Below, piece after piece: positions 55,179-64,000 of a stretch of DNA of 64,000 nucleotides. Under the pieces are notes generated by a model that saw only the letters and a program-made list of their open reading frames with translations, was not told the DNA's origin and made no database searches. The DNA lies in NCBI GenBank assembly GCA_032718475.1, contig JAUCBJ010007585.1, positions 1 through 64,000 on the forward strand, given 5' to 3'. Numbering within the stretch: the first letter of the stretch is position 1; every line of letters begins with the position of its first letter. The position numbers and the translations under genes are program-made. The stretch is from Nemertoderma westbladi (lineage: Eukaryota > Xenacoelomorpha > Nemertodermatida > Nemertodermatidae).

Positions 55179-58106
55179 TTGGCTGCGAGGCAAAATGAGG
55201 TATCAAATGATGGTGTAGGATTGAATGATCAGTTTTTAAGAATGAAAATGATGTATTGGGGCTTCGATATGAATAATTGTATATCTAAATTACAAGAGAT
55301 CGAATATAAATTAACACTGTTCAACAAAAATTATACAACCTTGCTAACGTGTATTGTAGAACAAATCAATTCACTGTGGATCGCCGACATGACTAGGGAG
55401 GCAAAACTGAATAAATTACATAAAACAATGGAGATGATGTTAAAAAATCAAATTGATACATTACAGGAACATATTAATTGTTACCTTTTTTACACTTTTC
55501 TACCCAGTGAGCAGATAAACCGCTTACAAAGTTTATATGACCTAGGCAGTAAACTCGACAAATACATCGAAATATGGATAAGTGAAATTTTAGAGGAAGG
55601 GGCTGGTCTATACAGTTTTGATGGAAAATCTTTTATTTTACCTGTAAACAGTCAATCATCCGTCGTCCAACATGAGCTAGACACGAGCATTATGCAAGTA
55701 GAAGGACCAGCAGGCAGACCCCCCTATACCATTACACCAGCCACAAACATTCCATATATGTTCCAGGAAGAACATCAAACCCCCCAGTGCCACTCCATTC
55801 CATATGATATGATCCTTATGCAAACACCAGAAATGCACCAAACTCATTATATGCAACCGGGATCGCTTCAAACTCAACATGTGCAACCGGGACTGGAACA
55901 AAGTCAACCATTCCACCAGCCACCATTATTTCAAGGCACTAAACAACCAGGACCATCTCAAAGGGACTATATGCAACTGGAATTTCTTCAAACTCAACAT
56001 ATGCAAGCGGTAGTGGAACAAAGTCCAACATTCAAACAGCTACCATTAATCCCTGGCACTAAACAACCTAGACCATCTCAAAGGGACCATATGCATCTGG
56101 AATTTCTTCAAACTCAACATATGCAAAAGGGAGTGGAACTAAGACCAACATTCCACCAGCTACCATTAATCCCTGGCACTAAACAACCTGGACCATCTCA
56201 AAGGGACCATATGCAACTGGAATTTCTTCAAACTCAACATATGCAAGCGGTAGTGGAACAAAGTCCAACATTCAAACAGCTACCATTAATCCCTGGCACT
56301 AAACAACCTAGACCATCTCAAAGGGACCATATGCATCTGGAATTTCTTCAAACTCAACATATGCAACAGGGAGTGGAACAAAGTCCAACATTCCACCAGC
56401 CACCATTATTTCAAGGTACTAAACAACCTGGACCATCTCAAAGGGACCATATGCAACTGGAATTTCTTCAAACTCAACATATGCAACCGGGGGCAGTACA
56501 AAGTCAAACATTCCACCAGCCACCATTATTTCAAGGTACTAAACAACCTGGACCATCTCAAAGGGACCATATGCAACTGGAATTTCTTCAAACTCAACAT
56601 ATGCAACCGGGGGCGGTACAAAGTCAAACATTCCACCAGCCACCATTATTTCAAGGTACTAAACAACCTGGACCATCTCAAAGGGACCATATGCCACTGG
56701 AATTTCTTCAAACTCAACATAAGCAACCGGTAGTGGAACAAAGTCCAACATTCCACCAACTACCTTTAATCCACAGTACTATGCAACCTGGACATGATAT
56801 TCATAAATTGTCTGAAAAGTTTTCCAACAGTTTGTTATTAACTCCTCGGGAAGATCTTGGAAATGCAAGACTAAAGCATACACAGGTTGACCGTAACGTA
56901 CAGCAATTAGCAACTACATTGGAAGAGGGGTGCATTTTGAAAGAGGACGAAACATACTCTGGTCGGTGTGTAGATGTTAGACAAAATTTGGGGTTTATAG
57001 AAACTACAAATCTGAGTAAAACAATTGTACGTTGTCATACATCAAATCTCCATAGCAATGGATACCGGCTGATTTTGAAGTTGGGGGATGATGTTATTTT
57101 TCAGTGCAAACCTAAATTGGATAGAAATATACCGTATATAGCTGCTACATGGGTTAGTGTTCAAGGAAAGGATGCATGTTGCTCAGGACGAATCTATGAT
57201 AAACCTTTCCTAGAGGAGGACACAACTTATGAAGGTTTTTGTATATTCTATTCTGAAATAAATAGATATGGGTATATAACTCCAATAGATGAAAACAAAA
57301 AAGAACTTTGTGACTGCCACACTATATACTTTATACAAAGTAAAATCCACATTAATAAGTATCGTTGGATGAGGAATATAGAAGGCACCCATTTTCTATT
57401 CCAGTTTAAATATAATACAAATGGAAAAAGATGTGCCACCTGTGTTACATTAGCTACTGATACCTCATGTGAGGTAGCTCGAAATATTAACATGTATCAA
57501 AATAATGCTGCAGAAAATCATGTCCAAGGGACTGTGAATGATGACATCCTAAAGGAAGGTAAAACATACACCGGGCGAGTGCAATTAGTAGGTAGTGATA
57601 CTTACTGGTTTACTATACCGGAAATAAATGGGGTGGAACTTTGTGAATGTTTTTCTATGTTTACTGGACGTGGAAACATACATATTAATGGGCATCGAAT
57701 GACACTGGAGAACAATAAACCTGTTAAATTTTTGTTCAACACTAAATATCGAAACAAAGCCTCAATAGTTACAGTGTCAGGGGACTTTAATTGTAGGGCT
57801 GCGCAGTTTGTCAATAAAGGCAGTGGTGAGGTTGCTAATACCTCATTGGATGTTACAAAAACATATAATGGTCTATTTTATCATCATTATAATGAATACT
57901 ATCCAGAATATTATGGAATTATAATACCGATAATTGTTGAGGATGAATTATTGTGTTCTTGTTACAACATATATGTTCATTGCAAAAATACCAAACTTTA
58001 TAATGAGCTAGTAGAGGTGGACAATGAAAAGCATCCCGTTAACTTTCAGTTTCAATATGAAGAAGCGGGAAATGAAGGGGTTGCAACATGGATGAAATTT
58101 ATTTGA
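55179..58106 (+). CDS. Unrecognised protein: helical N-terminus, eight 40-residue repeats, four cold-shock-like domains
   Basis: Residues 1-150 look helical (LQEIEYKLTLFNKNYTTLLT; LNKLHKTMEMMLKNQIDTLQ). From about 224 to 535 run eight Gln/Pro-rich 40-residue repeats (unit start HMQLEFLQTQHMQ). The C-terminal 390 residues hold four OB-like units at about 590-660, 683-757, 795-865 and 894-975. Each has a TY-x-G start, a G-F/Y-I turn, a C/H strand and a final F-x-F ... A-x-x-V strand, the order of a cold-shock domain; the best are TYEGFCIFYSEINRYGYITP with KRCATCV, and TYSGRCVDVRQNLGFIE with IAATWV. Nucleic-acid binding is the likely role, by analogy. The frame is open for 975 codons without introns, but its first codon is TTG where the paralogue at 42606 has ATG; the first ATG is at 55242 (residue 22). 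It may be a living gene starting there, or a copy that has just lost its start. It converges with a minus-strand ORF 140 bp downstream. Confidence 0.7.
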   Translation: MAARQNEVSNDGVGLNDQFLRMKMMYWGFDMNNCISKLQEIEYKLTLFNKNYTTLLTCIVEQINSLWIADMTREAKLNKLHKTMEMMLKNQIDTLQEHINCYLFYTFLPSEQINRLQSLYDLGSKLDKYIEIWISEILEEGAGLYSFDGKSFILPVNSQSSVVQHELDTSIMQVEGPAGRPPYTITPATNIPYMFQEEHQTPQCHSIPYDMILMQTPEMHQTHYMQPGSLQTQHVQPGLEQSQPFHQPPLFQGTKQPGPSQRDYMQLEFLQTQHMQAVVEQSPTFKQLPLIPGTKQPRPSQRDHMHLEFLQTQHMQKGVELRPTFHQLPLIPGTKQPGPSQRDHMQLEFLQTQHMQAVVEQSPTFKQLPLIPGTKQPRPSQRDHMHLEFLQTQHMQQGVEQSPTFHQPPLFQGTKQPGPSQRDHMQLEFLQTQHMQPGAVQSQTFHQPPLFQGTKQPGPSQRDHMQLEFLQTQHMQPGAVQSQTFHQPPLFQGTKQPGPSQRDHMPLEFLQTQHKQPVVEQSPTFHQLPLIHSTMQPGHDIHKLSEKFSNSLLLTPREDLGNARLKHTQVDRNVQQLATTLEEGCILKEDETYSGRCVDVRQNLGFIETTNLSKTIVRCHTSNLHSNGYRLILKLGDDVIFQCKPKLDRNIPYIAATWVSVQGKDACCSGRIYDKPFLEEDTTYEGFCIFYSEINRYGYITPIDENKKELCDCHTIYFIQSKIHINKYRWMRNIEGTHFLFQFKYNTNGKRCATCVTLATDTSCEVARNINMYQNNAAENHVQGTVNDDILKEGKTYTGRVQLVGSDTYWFTIPEINGVELCECFSMFTGRGNIHINGHRMTLENNKPVKFLFNTKYRNKASIVTVSGDFNCRAAQFVNKGSGEVANTSLDVTKTYNGLFYHHYNEYYPEYYGIIIPIIVEDELLCSCYNIYVHCKNTKLYNELVEVDNEKHPVNFQFQYEEAGNEGVATWMKFI
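55845..56795 (+). repeat. 120-bp coding tandem repeat, eight units
   Basis: catatgcaactggaatttct recurs every 120 bp. Two adjacent units (from about 55960 and 56200) share the same pair of variants, showing a 240-bp duplication. Units six and seven are almost identical. All keep frame, and the first and last units are degenerate. Confidence 0.95.
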
Positions 58107-58246
58107 TTAGATAATGATGTAACATTATGTAATAATAAATTCGGTAGTTTTTTACATCATCAACATTTTCATTACAATTATTTAATTATTAAGTATTAAG
58201 TAATAATTATTAAGTAATTTAATAATATTTAATTTTTTGGGATATT

Positions 58247-60130
58247 TTATTCCTTGCTCCTTTCCTGGTGAGTAAGCCTCCCGCAGTAATCGCAGCCGAG
58301 TACCAACGTGTCCCGCCCCAAGTCGTCCTTCGCCCCAAGCGATCTCCTCGGTCTATAGAGTCGCTGGTAAGCAAACTTCTGGATGTTAACGTCCCTGTCC
58401 ATGTCTATCTCCTCGTCTCGCCCGGGCATTGTCTCCCTGAATACTACCCGTGGTGCCATTCCCGGTTGCTCGCCCAACCTGATGGTGCTCCCCGCGAAAT
58501 CCATCGCTGGCTCCTCATGCACCCAGGCCCGCTTGCCGGGTCTATCCCAGAAGGCCCTCGCCCCGCTGGCCATCACCACTCTCCCGCCAACCCAGTCCGT
58601 GTCTGAGTGGCCGATTCTCCGGATGGGCGGCATCTCTCCGAACTCATCGTCATCCTCGTCCTCCTCTGGGAGTGGCTCCAAACCAGGTATCCCGGTGGAT
58701 CCACTGTGTCCCTTCCCACCTTGGCCCTCGCCCGTGACCCTCCATCCTACCAGTTCCCCTGGCCTTCTCTTCGCGAAATCGCCCTCTGCGCCCGCTGGTA
58801 TGGGCATCTCCTGCAATCCCGATGTTGACTGTTTCGGTGATCCTTCCGTCCACCCCAATTCTCGCCCTAGAGACTCGCCCGAGCTCCCTGATGTCCAGTG
58901 TAAATCGTCCAAGGCCGCCTGGGCCTCAAACCCATAGCCCTCTCCTCTAGCCTCCGCCTCTCTTTCGTCTGCCTCCCTCCTTTCTCGTCTAGCTATTTCT
59001 TCCAATCGCTTCGCCTCTTGTCTATCCGCCTCTAGCTGCTCCCACCTATGATATGGTGTATCCACCTCCCTGTCTACTAGATATCGGCAGTTGTAGTATA
59101 CCGACTCGCCCTTCAGCCCCGGGTGGTCGACCAGACCCTCGAAAGCCACTTTGAAGGCTCTTCTGTAGTTCAGGGGTGATCCCGATAGCAGAAATGCCGT
59201 TGGCTCTCTTTCGATAACCACGGCCATGAATAGGTTTAATAAACCTATCATTATCCAGTCCTCCTGCAGGATATATCGCTTCTGATATATCTTTATTGCT
59301 CCTCTCCAGAATTGATACACCTCTTGTTTCCCCGGCCTCGCTCCCCACTTCAGCGAGTTCGCCAACTCCGCTCCGTACTCCTCCCTGAATTTACCCCAGT
59401 CCATTGGCTTGTGGCATACGAGCCCCATTAGCTGACCCATCGCCACCGCTCCACAATGGCCCGTGTTCTCTACTAGTCCCAACCTGGCTGGCCCCATCAT
59501 AGCCATATAGACCGTTTGCATGTCCAGGAGGTTGGGGGTCTCCGGACCGATGATCCTCTCCGCATCGTTGCGGATCGCCAATCCCACCTTTATCGTCGAC
59601 TTCTCTCTTACTACGTTCTGCACTGCCCTTGGCAACTGGTTTAACTTCGGCCCATTCTTCTTCCCATACATTCCCAGATCGAACAGGAAGATGTCACCAT
59701 TTGGCGCGGCCAAATGCAGAAGTATGGTTCTGGCCGACCCTCTTCTCGAACCCTCCTCATCTTCCACGGTCCCCTCGTCGTCCAGGACCATGTATCCTCC
59801 CCTGCTGATGGACTCTACGAACCTCTTCCAGTCCTTTTTCGGTGGTTCCCTCGGATACTTCGGTATCCCGAACTTCGCCTCGTCTCCCTTTACCACATAG
59901 TGGAAATGCTCGAAGATCACGTTGTTTAGCGATGGCGTCCCGTAGGTCCCGACCAGCCGCCTCTCGTGCACCTCCCTGAAATGGTCCTGTAGTGCTCACT
60001 CTTTGTGACCCTTCTCCAACCGCTCGTAGTATCCCCTCGTCTTCTCCTCCGGATGCCTCTCGGTGAAGTCTACTAGTATTTATTTTCCTCCCATCTCCGC
60101 CTTTCTCTTTCTAACAAGTTTCTCCGCCAT
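58247..60130 (-). pseudogene. DEDD-type 3'-5' exonuclease-like ORF attached to a BEL element
   Basis: From the frame limit at 59971 there are 574 open codons. In the same frame upstream an ATG at 60130 (MAEKLVRKRKAEMGGK) is separated by a TAA at 60080-60082 and a TGA at 59996-59998, so the 5' part is broken. Counting from 59971, residues 61-160 match the EXD1/RNase D-like fold: MVLDDEG (D64, E66) for motif I, then ILLHLAAPNGDIFLFDLG, KVGLAIRNDAERI (D136) for motif II and NLLDMQTVYMAMM. Motif III is unclear: RYILQEDW (Y233, E237, D238) has the Asp one residue late. A coiled-coil-like RRERREADEREAEARGEG region and an acidic stretch follow. The end CDYCGRLTHQERSKE looks like a cut zinc finger, and the stop falls where GC-rich DNA gives way to AT-rich DNA, so the 3' end is probably truncated. 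Composition matches the BEL polymerase upstream. Confidence 0.6.
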
Positions 60131-61238
60131 TTCGAACGCTCCCGATCGCTCACCTATAAGGTGGTACCTTACCAAGGCTCAATATAAGTGAGTGATGTAG
60201 TTAGGATGGTCTGTTTGGTCCGATAATGGCCTATCTCTCTCTGAACGCTAGGTTATTGCCGAATTTTCTTATTTTACTCCCTAAAAGTACCAAATTTCCT
60301 AAATTCCCTAATTTTGTCAGTTACTTTTATTATATTCTAGAATATTTTATCTACTGTTACTATAATTTGTTGAATTTTGATTTTTTATATTCTGCAACTG
60401 TGCTATTAATATTTATAACGGATTATTTATTTTGATAATCCCTATTCTGACCTATTCTACGGGCTGTGCAGTACAGTAGTATGTCCCGTGCGGCCTACAC
60501 GATCTGTCCTGGTGTACCCACGTGCCCCCCTCTAGCTCCTCACTACTAACTCTACTAATTCTCTTACTCTACTAACTCTTACTAACATTCTAACTAACTT
60601 CTACTAACTCTTAATAACACACTAACTAACTCCTACTAACGGTACTATGTACCCTCCTACTACTAACCAACTCCACTAGCGGTACTGCACGTACCCTCTT
60701 ACTACTAACTAACCCCCCTAATGGTACTATGTACCCTCTTACTACTAACTAACTCCACTAACGGTACTGCACGTACCCTCTTACTACTAACTAACTCCCA
60801 TAATGGTACTATGTACCCTCTTACTAATAACTAACTCCTCTAACGGTACTACACGTACCCTCTTACTACTAACTAACACCTCTACTAACGGTACTACACG
60901 TACCCTCTTACCAACTCTTCTACTAACAGTACTAAGTATCCTCTTACTACTAACTCTCTAACTAATGGTACTACATACCCTCTTACTACTCTTACTAACT
61001 CTCTAACTAACGGTACTACGTACCCTCTTACTACTCTTACTAACTCTCTAACTAACTTCTATCTGCCTACTTACTTACTACGTACTTACTATATACTATT
61101 ACTTTCCTTTCTCTTACTCTCTTTCTATTATTTTATTATTTTACTATTTTTTATATTTTTATATTTTGTGTGGGAAGGGCGTCTCGCCCTCAATCCCACC
61201 CCCCCCCCCCCCCAGTCCTACACTTGGACGACTAAACT
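60131..61238. other. Spacer between BEL pol and the exonuclease-like ORF
   Basis: No ORF is supported. It contains AT-rich sequence (60280-60440), a tandem array (60570-61060) and a C run at about 61198-61214. It could be an LTR or untranslated leader, but no copy is available for comparison. Confidence 0.45.
60570..61060 (+). repeat. About 40-45 bp tandem array with GGTAC palindromes, ten units
   Basis: ggtactatgtaccctcttac or ggtactgcacgtaccctctt starts each unit, followed by actactaactaactcc-type sequence. The two starts alternate in the early units, giving a roughly 82-bp two-unit period, and the array drifts later. Units contain TACTAAC on the plus strand. Confidence 0.9.
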
Positions 61239-64000
61239 CTATGGTGTCCCTTTTAGCAGGCAACATTTACCTACAGCCCTCCTGTAGGTCTTCCTGTCTT
61301 TCGCTCCTATCTTACCCCCTATTCGCACTTCCACCGATCGGACTCTTCCGTCCTCGTCGGAGTAAGTATCCACTACCCTTGCTAGCCTCCATTGATTGTT
61401 GATGATGGTGTCATCCGCGACGATCACCAAATCACCCTTCTTTAACTCTCTAGTGGTATTTCTCCACTTGCTCCTCCTATGTAGTGTAGGTAGGTATTCC
61501 TCGACCCACCTCCTCCAGTACTCTGCGCTTATCGCCTGAGCGACTTTCCAACTCTGTCGGGAGTGTATGTCATCTGGGTCTACACCCCGCATGTCAATGG
61601 TCGCCGGCCTCTCCATTAGAAAGTGACTGGGTGTCAGCACATCTAGTGATTCTGGGTCGTCATTTTCTGGGTATAGCGGTCTGCTATTAATGATACTCTC
61701 GCACTTAGCTAGCATCGTCCTTAGTACATCTTCTGTCACCATGTGGGTGTTCATCAACTTCGTTATCAGACGCTTGGAACTACCCACGAGTCTCTCGACG
61801 CATCCTAAAGTATGCAGAGCATACGGCGTCCTCCTCTCCCACTTCACCTGTTGAGGATGTCCAAGGCCTCCGCCAGCGCGTTCTCCGCGCCCACAAAGTT
61901 GGTTCCATTATCGGAGTAGATCACTGCAATCGTCCCACCTTTTCGGTCTCTGAATCTCTCTAGGGCATTGATAAATGCCGATGCGCTATTCCTACCGCCC
62001 GCGTGTTGTTACATACGAAGATGATGCTGTAGTGCTTCTCCGTGTGCCGCATCACCCTGATCGTTATCGGCCCGAACATATCTACACCGCAGTGTGTGAA
62101 TGGCGGGTCATGCTGTCTCACCCTACTGGCCGGTAATGGCGCCATCTCCTGTACGGCCCGCTCCTTCCTCGTCCGTCGGCAGGTCTGGCACTGCCCCACT
62201 ACCGCCTTCACCTTCTTTCTTAGCTGCGTGATCCAGAAGGTCCTCCGTATCTCCGTGAGGGTCTGGTTGGTGCCCCCGTGCAATATCAACTTGTGGGAGT
62301 CCCAAATGATCTGGTGGACTATCGGCGACCTATTTGGGATGATAATGGGTTTTGGTGGGATGATGGGGCTGTTGTTATTTAGCACTGTGGAGTTCATTAC
62401 TAGGATCCCATCGTCATTTAGTTGTGGCGACAGCGTGATGAGCTCGCAGTCCCGACGAAGATGTTGTTGTTTACTGACGTGCCCCACTTCGTCGCCGTAG
62501 TACCTTTTCTGTTTGTACCGAATCACGGCCTTGGCTGCTCCCTCCAGATCGATGTTGGGTTTCCTCTTGGCGTCCTTGCCAATTCCCTTGAGGAAATCCC
62601 CGAAGGCTCTCCAGTACGCTACCAACTTCTTGGTCTTGTACCAACTTGAGCTGTAGCTGAGGAGTTTATCCGTTGGGATATCGCATGGTTCTTCTGATTT
62701 TGGTTGCACCTCCCTGATCTCCCTCGCCATCTGACTATTTATCTCTTCACCTTCTGAGTCTTCTCCCTCTTCCTCTGGTGGTACTTCCTCCGAGCCCGGG
62801 TCCACCTTCTTCATTGGTGGCCAGGCCATCCTATCGTTCAGGAACTGTGGCCCGTGATGCCACAATACTTCATTCTTTAAGAAAGTATGGCGTGCCACGC
62901 CCCTCGATAACAAGTCCGCTGGGTTCTCGTCTGTTGGGCAGTAGTGCCACCTTTCCAACTCAGTCGTTGCCCTTATTTTGTCCACCCTATTTGCGACGAA
63001 TATAGGGTATCTTGTCTTCTCATTATGTAGCCAACCAAGCACTACCATGGAGTCCGTCCAGTAGTGTGTTTCCACTATGTTGGGAATAGTGTCCATCAAG
63101 TAGGCTGTGGCCCTTACTCCTAATCTTGCAGCTGTCAACTCAAGTTTCGGGACCGATGCTGAATCTGGCGGCGTCGACTTTGCTTTGCTGAATGCAAGTC
63201 TGGGCTTATGAGCCCCCTCTCGTTGTACTAGGTAGAGTGCCGCTCCGTATGCTTCCAATGACGCATCGGAGAACATGTGTAGATCCAGATCCGTCATGTC
63301 CCCATCCGGGAAATACACGCGTGGCATGCTGTACATCCCCATCTGTTCTAAACTCTCCATCCACTTACTCCACTACGTGCTGATTTCTTCCGGGACCTCT
63401 GTATCCCACTCGTCCTTTAGCTTATATACTTTCTTAAGTATCTGTTTCCCCGTAACTAATAGTGGGGATGCTAGGCCTAGGGGATCGTATATCCTTGCTA
63501 TGTACAATACATAGCCCCTCTTTGTGTGGATGTCCGCGCCCTCCTGGCTCAGCTGATACTTGAACTCGTCTGTCTCCCGGTTCCACACGATCCCCTGTGC
63601 CTTCTGCTGAGACTCTACTCTTTTGTTCGCCATGTCCTGTCCCTTGGTGTTGTGGGTTATCCATGGTCGACTCTGGCCTCCTCTCCTCTATGGCTTTCAT
63701 AAACTCCTCTGAGCTGGATTGGAACTTGGTCAGGTTAAACCCGGATCCCTTCAGGATGTCGCGAACCTCGCGCCCTGTATCCAGTAGTTCTTTAACCGTG
63801 TTTCCAGACTCCTTTCCGTCGTCTACATAGAAGCCGCGTCGAATCATATCGACGGCTTTGGCGCTATACTTCTCCTCTTTCCCCTCTACTGTATCCCTTA
63901 CAGCCACAGTCATCGTAAATGAGGACGACTTGGCCCCCATATTCTGCACCACCATCTTGTACATCGGTATTGTCGACGGTTCCTCGTCGCCGTTGTACCA
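61239..64000 (-). pseudogene. BEL/Pao polymerase (RT, RNase H, integrase), frameshifted and cut by the window edge
   Basis: From the right edge the RT end reads GAKSSSFTMTVAVRDT and FYVDDGKESGNT (catalytic Asp pair 63818-63823). A frameshift occurs near 63650. RNase H linker (YIARIYDPLGLASPLLV) runs to a TAG at 63373-63375, then LHMFSDASLEAYGAALYLV, PKLELTAARLGVRA, YWTDSMVVLGWLHN and ENPADLLSRGV. The integrase zinc region (HGGTNQTLTEIRRTFW, CQTCRRTRKE) and VDMFGPITI follow. A shift near 61980 leads to YSDNGTNFVGA, another near 61850 to CVERLVGSSKRLITKL and the C-terminal INNQWRLARVV and GKCCLLKG. Four breaks make it inactive. Gag and the protease lie outside the window. The DNA is much richer in G and C than the left half. 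Confidence 0.88.

Noticed and set aside
58268-59929. Plus-strand ORFs opposite the exonuclease-like gene
   Set aside because: Long open frames on the antisense strand are expected in GC-rich coding DNA; none carries a motif.
60570-61060. TACTAAC words as intron branch points
   Set aside because: They arise from the tandem array, lie on the strand opposite to the neighbouring ORFs, and no splice sites accompany them.

Overview
The window looks like animal nuclear DNA: AT-rich, with intron-type splice signals, LTR and non-LTR retrotransposons, cut-and-paste transposons, a tRNA-derived SINE and an adhesion-type GPCR. Elements of the BEL/Pao and Ty3/Gypsy types, LINEs with an NPGP motif, and frequent aggcctac words would fit a marine invertebrate deuterostome such as an echinoderm. 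That is an impression; I cannot name the species. Most of the 64 kb is nested, decaying mobile DNA.

Layout. 1-8480: remains of LTR retroelements: a BEL/Pao gag-protease ORF with its polymerase deleted, and an unrecognised decayed gene ending in a basic tail before an LTR-like start. 9001-10980: LINE reverse transcriptase on the minus strand. 12133-13048: a 68-bp tandem array abutting a PIF1-type helicase relic. 15632-17902: an intact single-exon adhesion GPCR, the most ordinary host gene here. 17989-20335: retroelement pieces and a 24-bp minisatellite. 21242-22691: a TTAA-flanked non-autonomous transposon, with a diverged relative at 47478-48246. 26209-31401: a DNA transposon with long inverted ends and a two-exon transposase. 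32612-32881: a tRNA-derived SINE. 34960-42036: a LINE split by a very young Ty3/Gypsy element with identical LTRs and a 5-bp target duplication. 42606-44614 and 55179-58106: a broken copy and a long open copy of an unrecognised gene with a helical N-terminus, 40-residue repeats and four cold-shock-like domains. 48835-55000: hairpin repeats, a duplicated block and a nested MITE, rich in TTCnnGAA palindromes. 58247-64000: a visibly GC-rich minus-strand segment holding a broken BEL/Pao polymerase followed by an ORF with a DEDD-type 3'-5' exonuclease-like domain.

How the parts relate. There is no operon-like cooperation; relationships are nesting and copying. The items most worth pursuing are the tandem cold-shock-like protein, the exonuclease-like ORF attached to a BEL element, the spliced transposase, and the unknown gene whose tail recurs at 51.8-52.3 kb. 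Start codons quoted as TTG or GTG mark open-frame limits, not proven starts.
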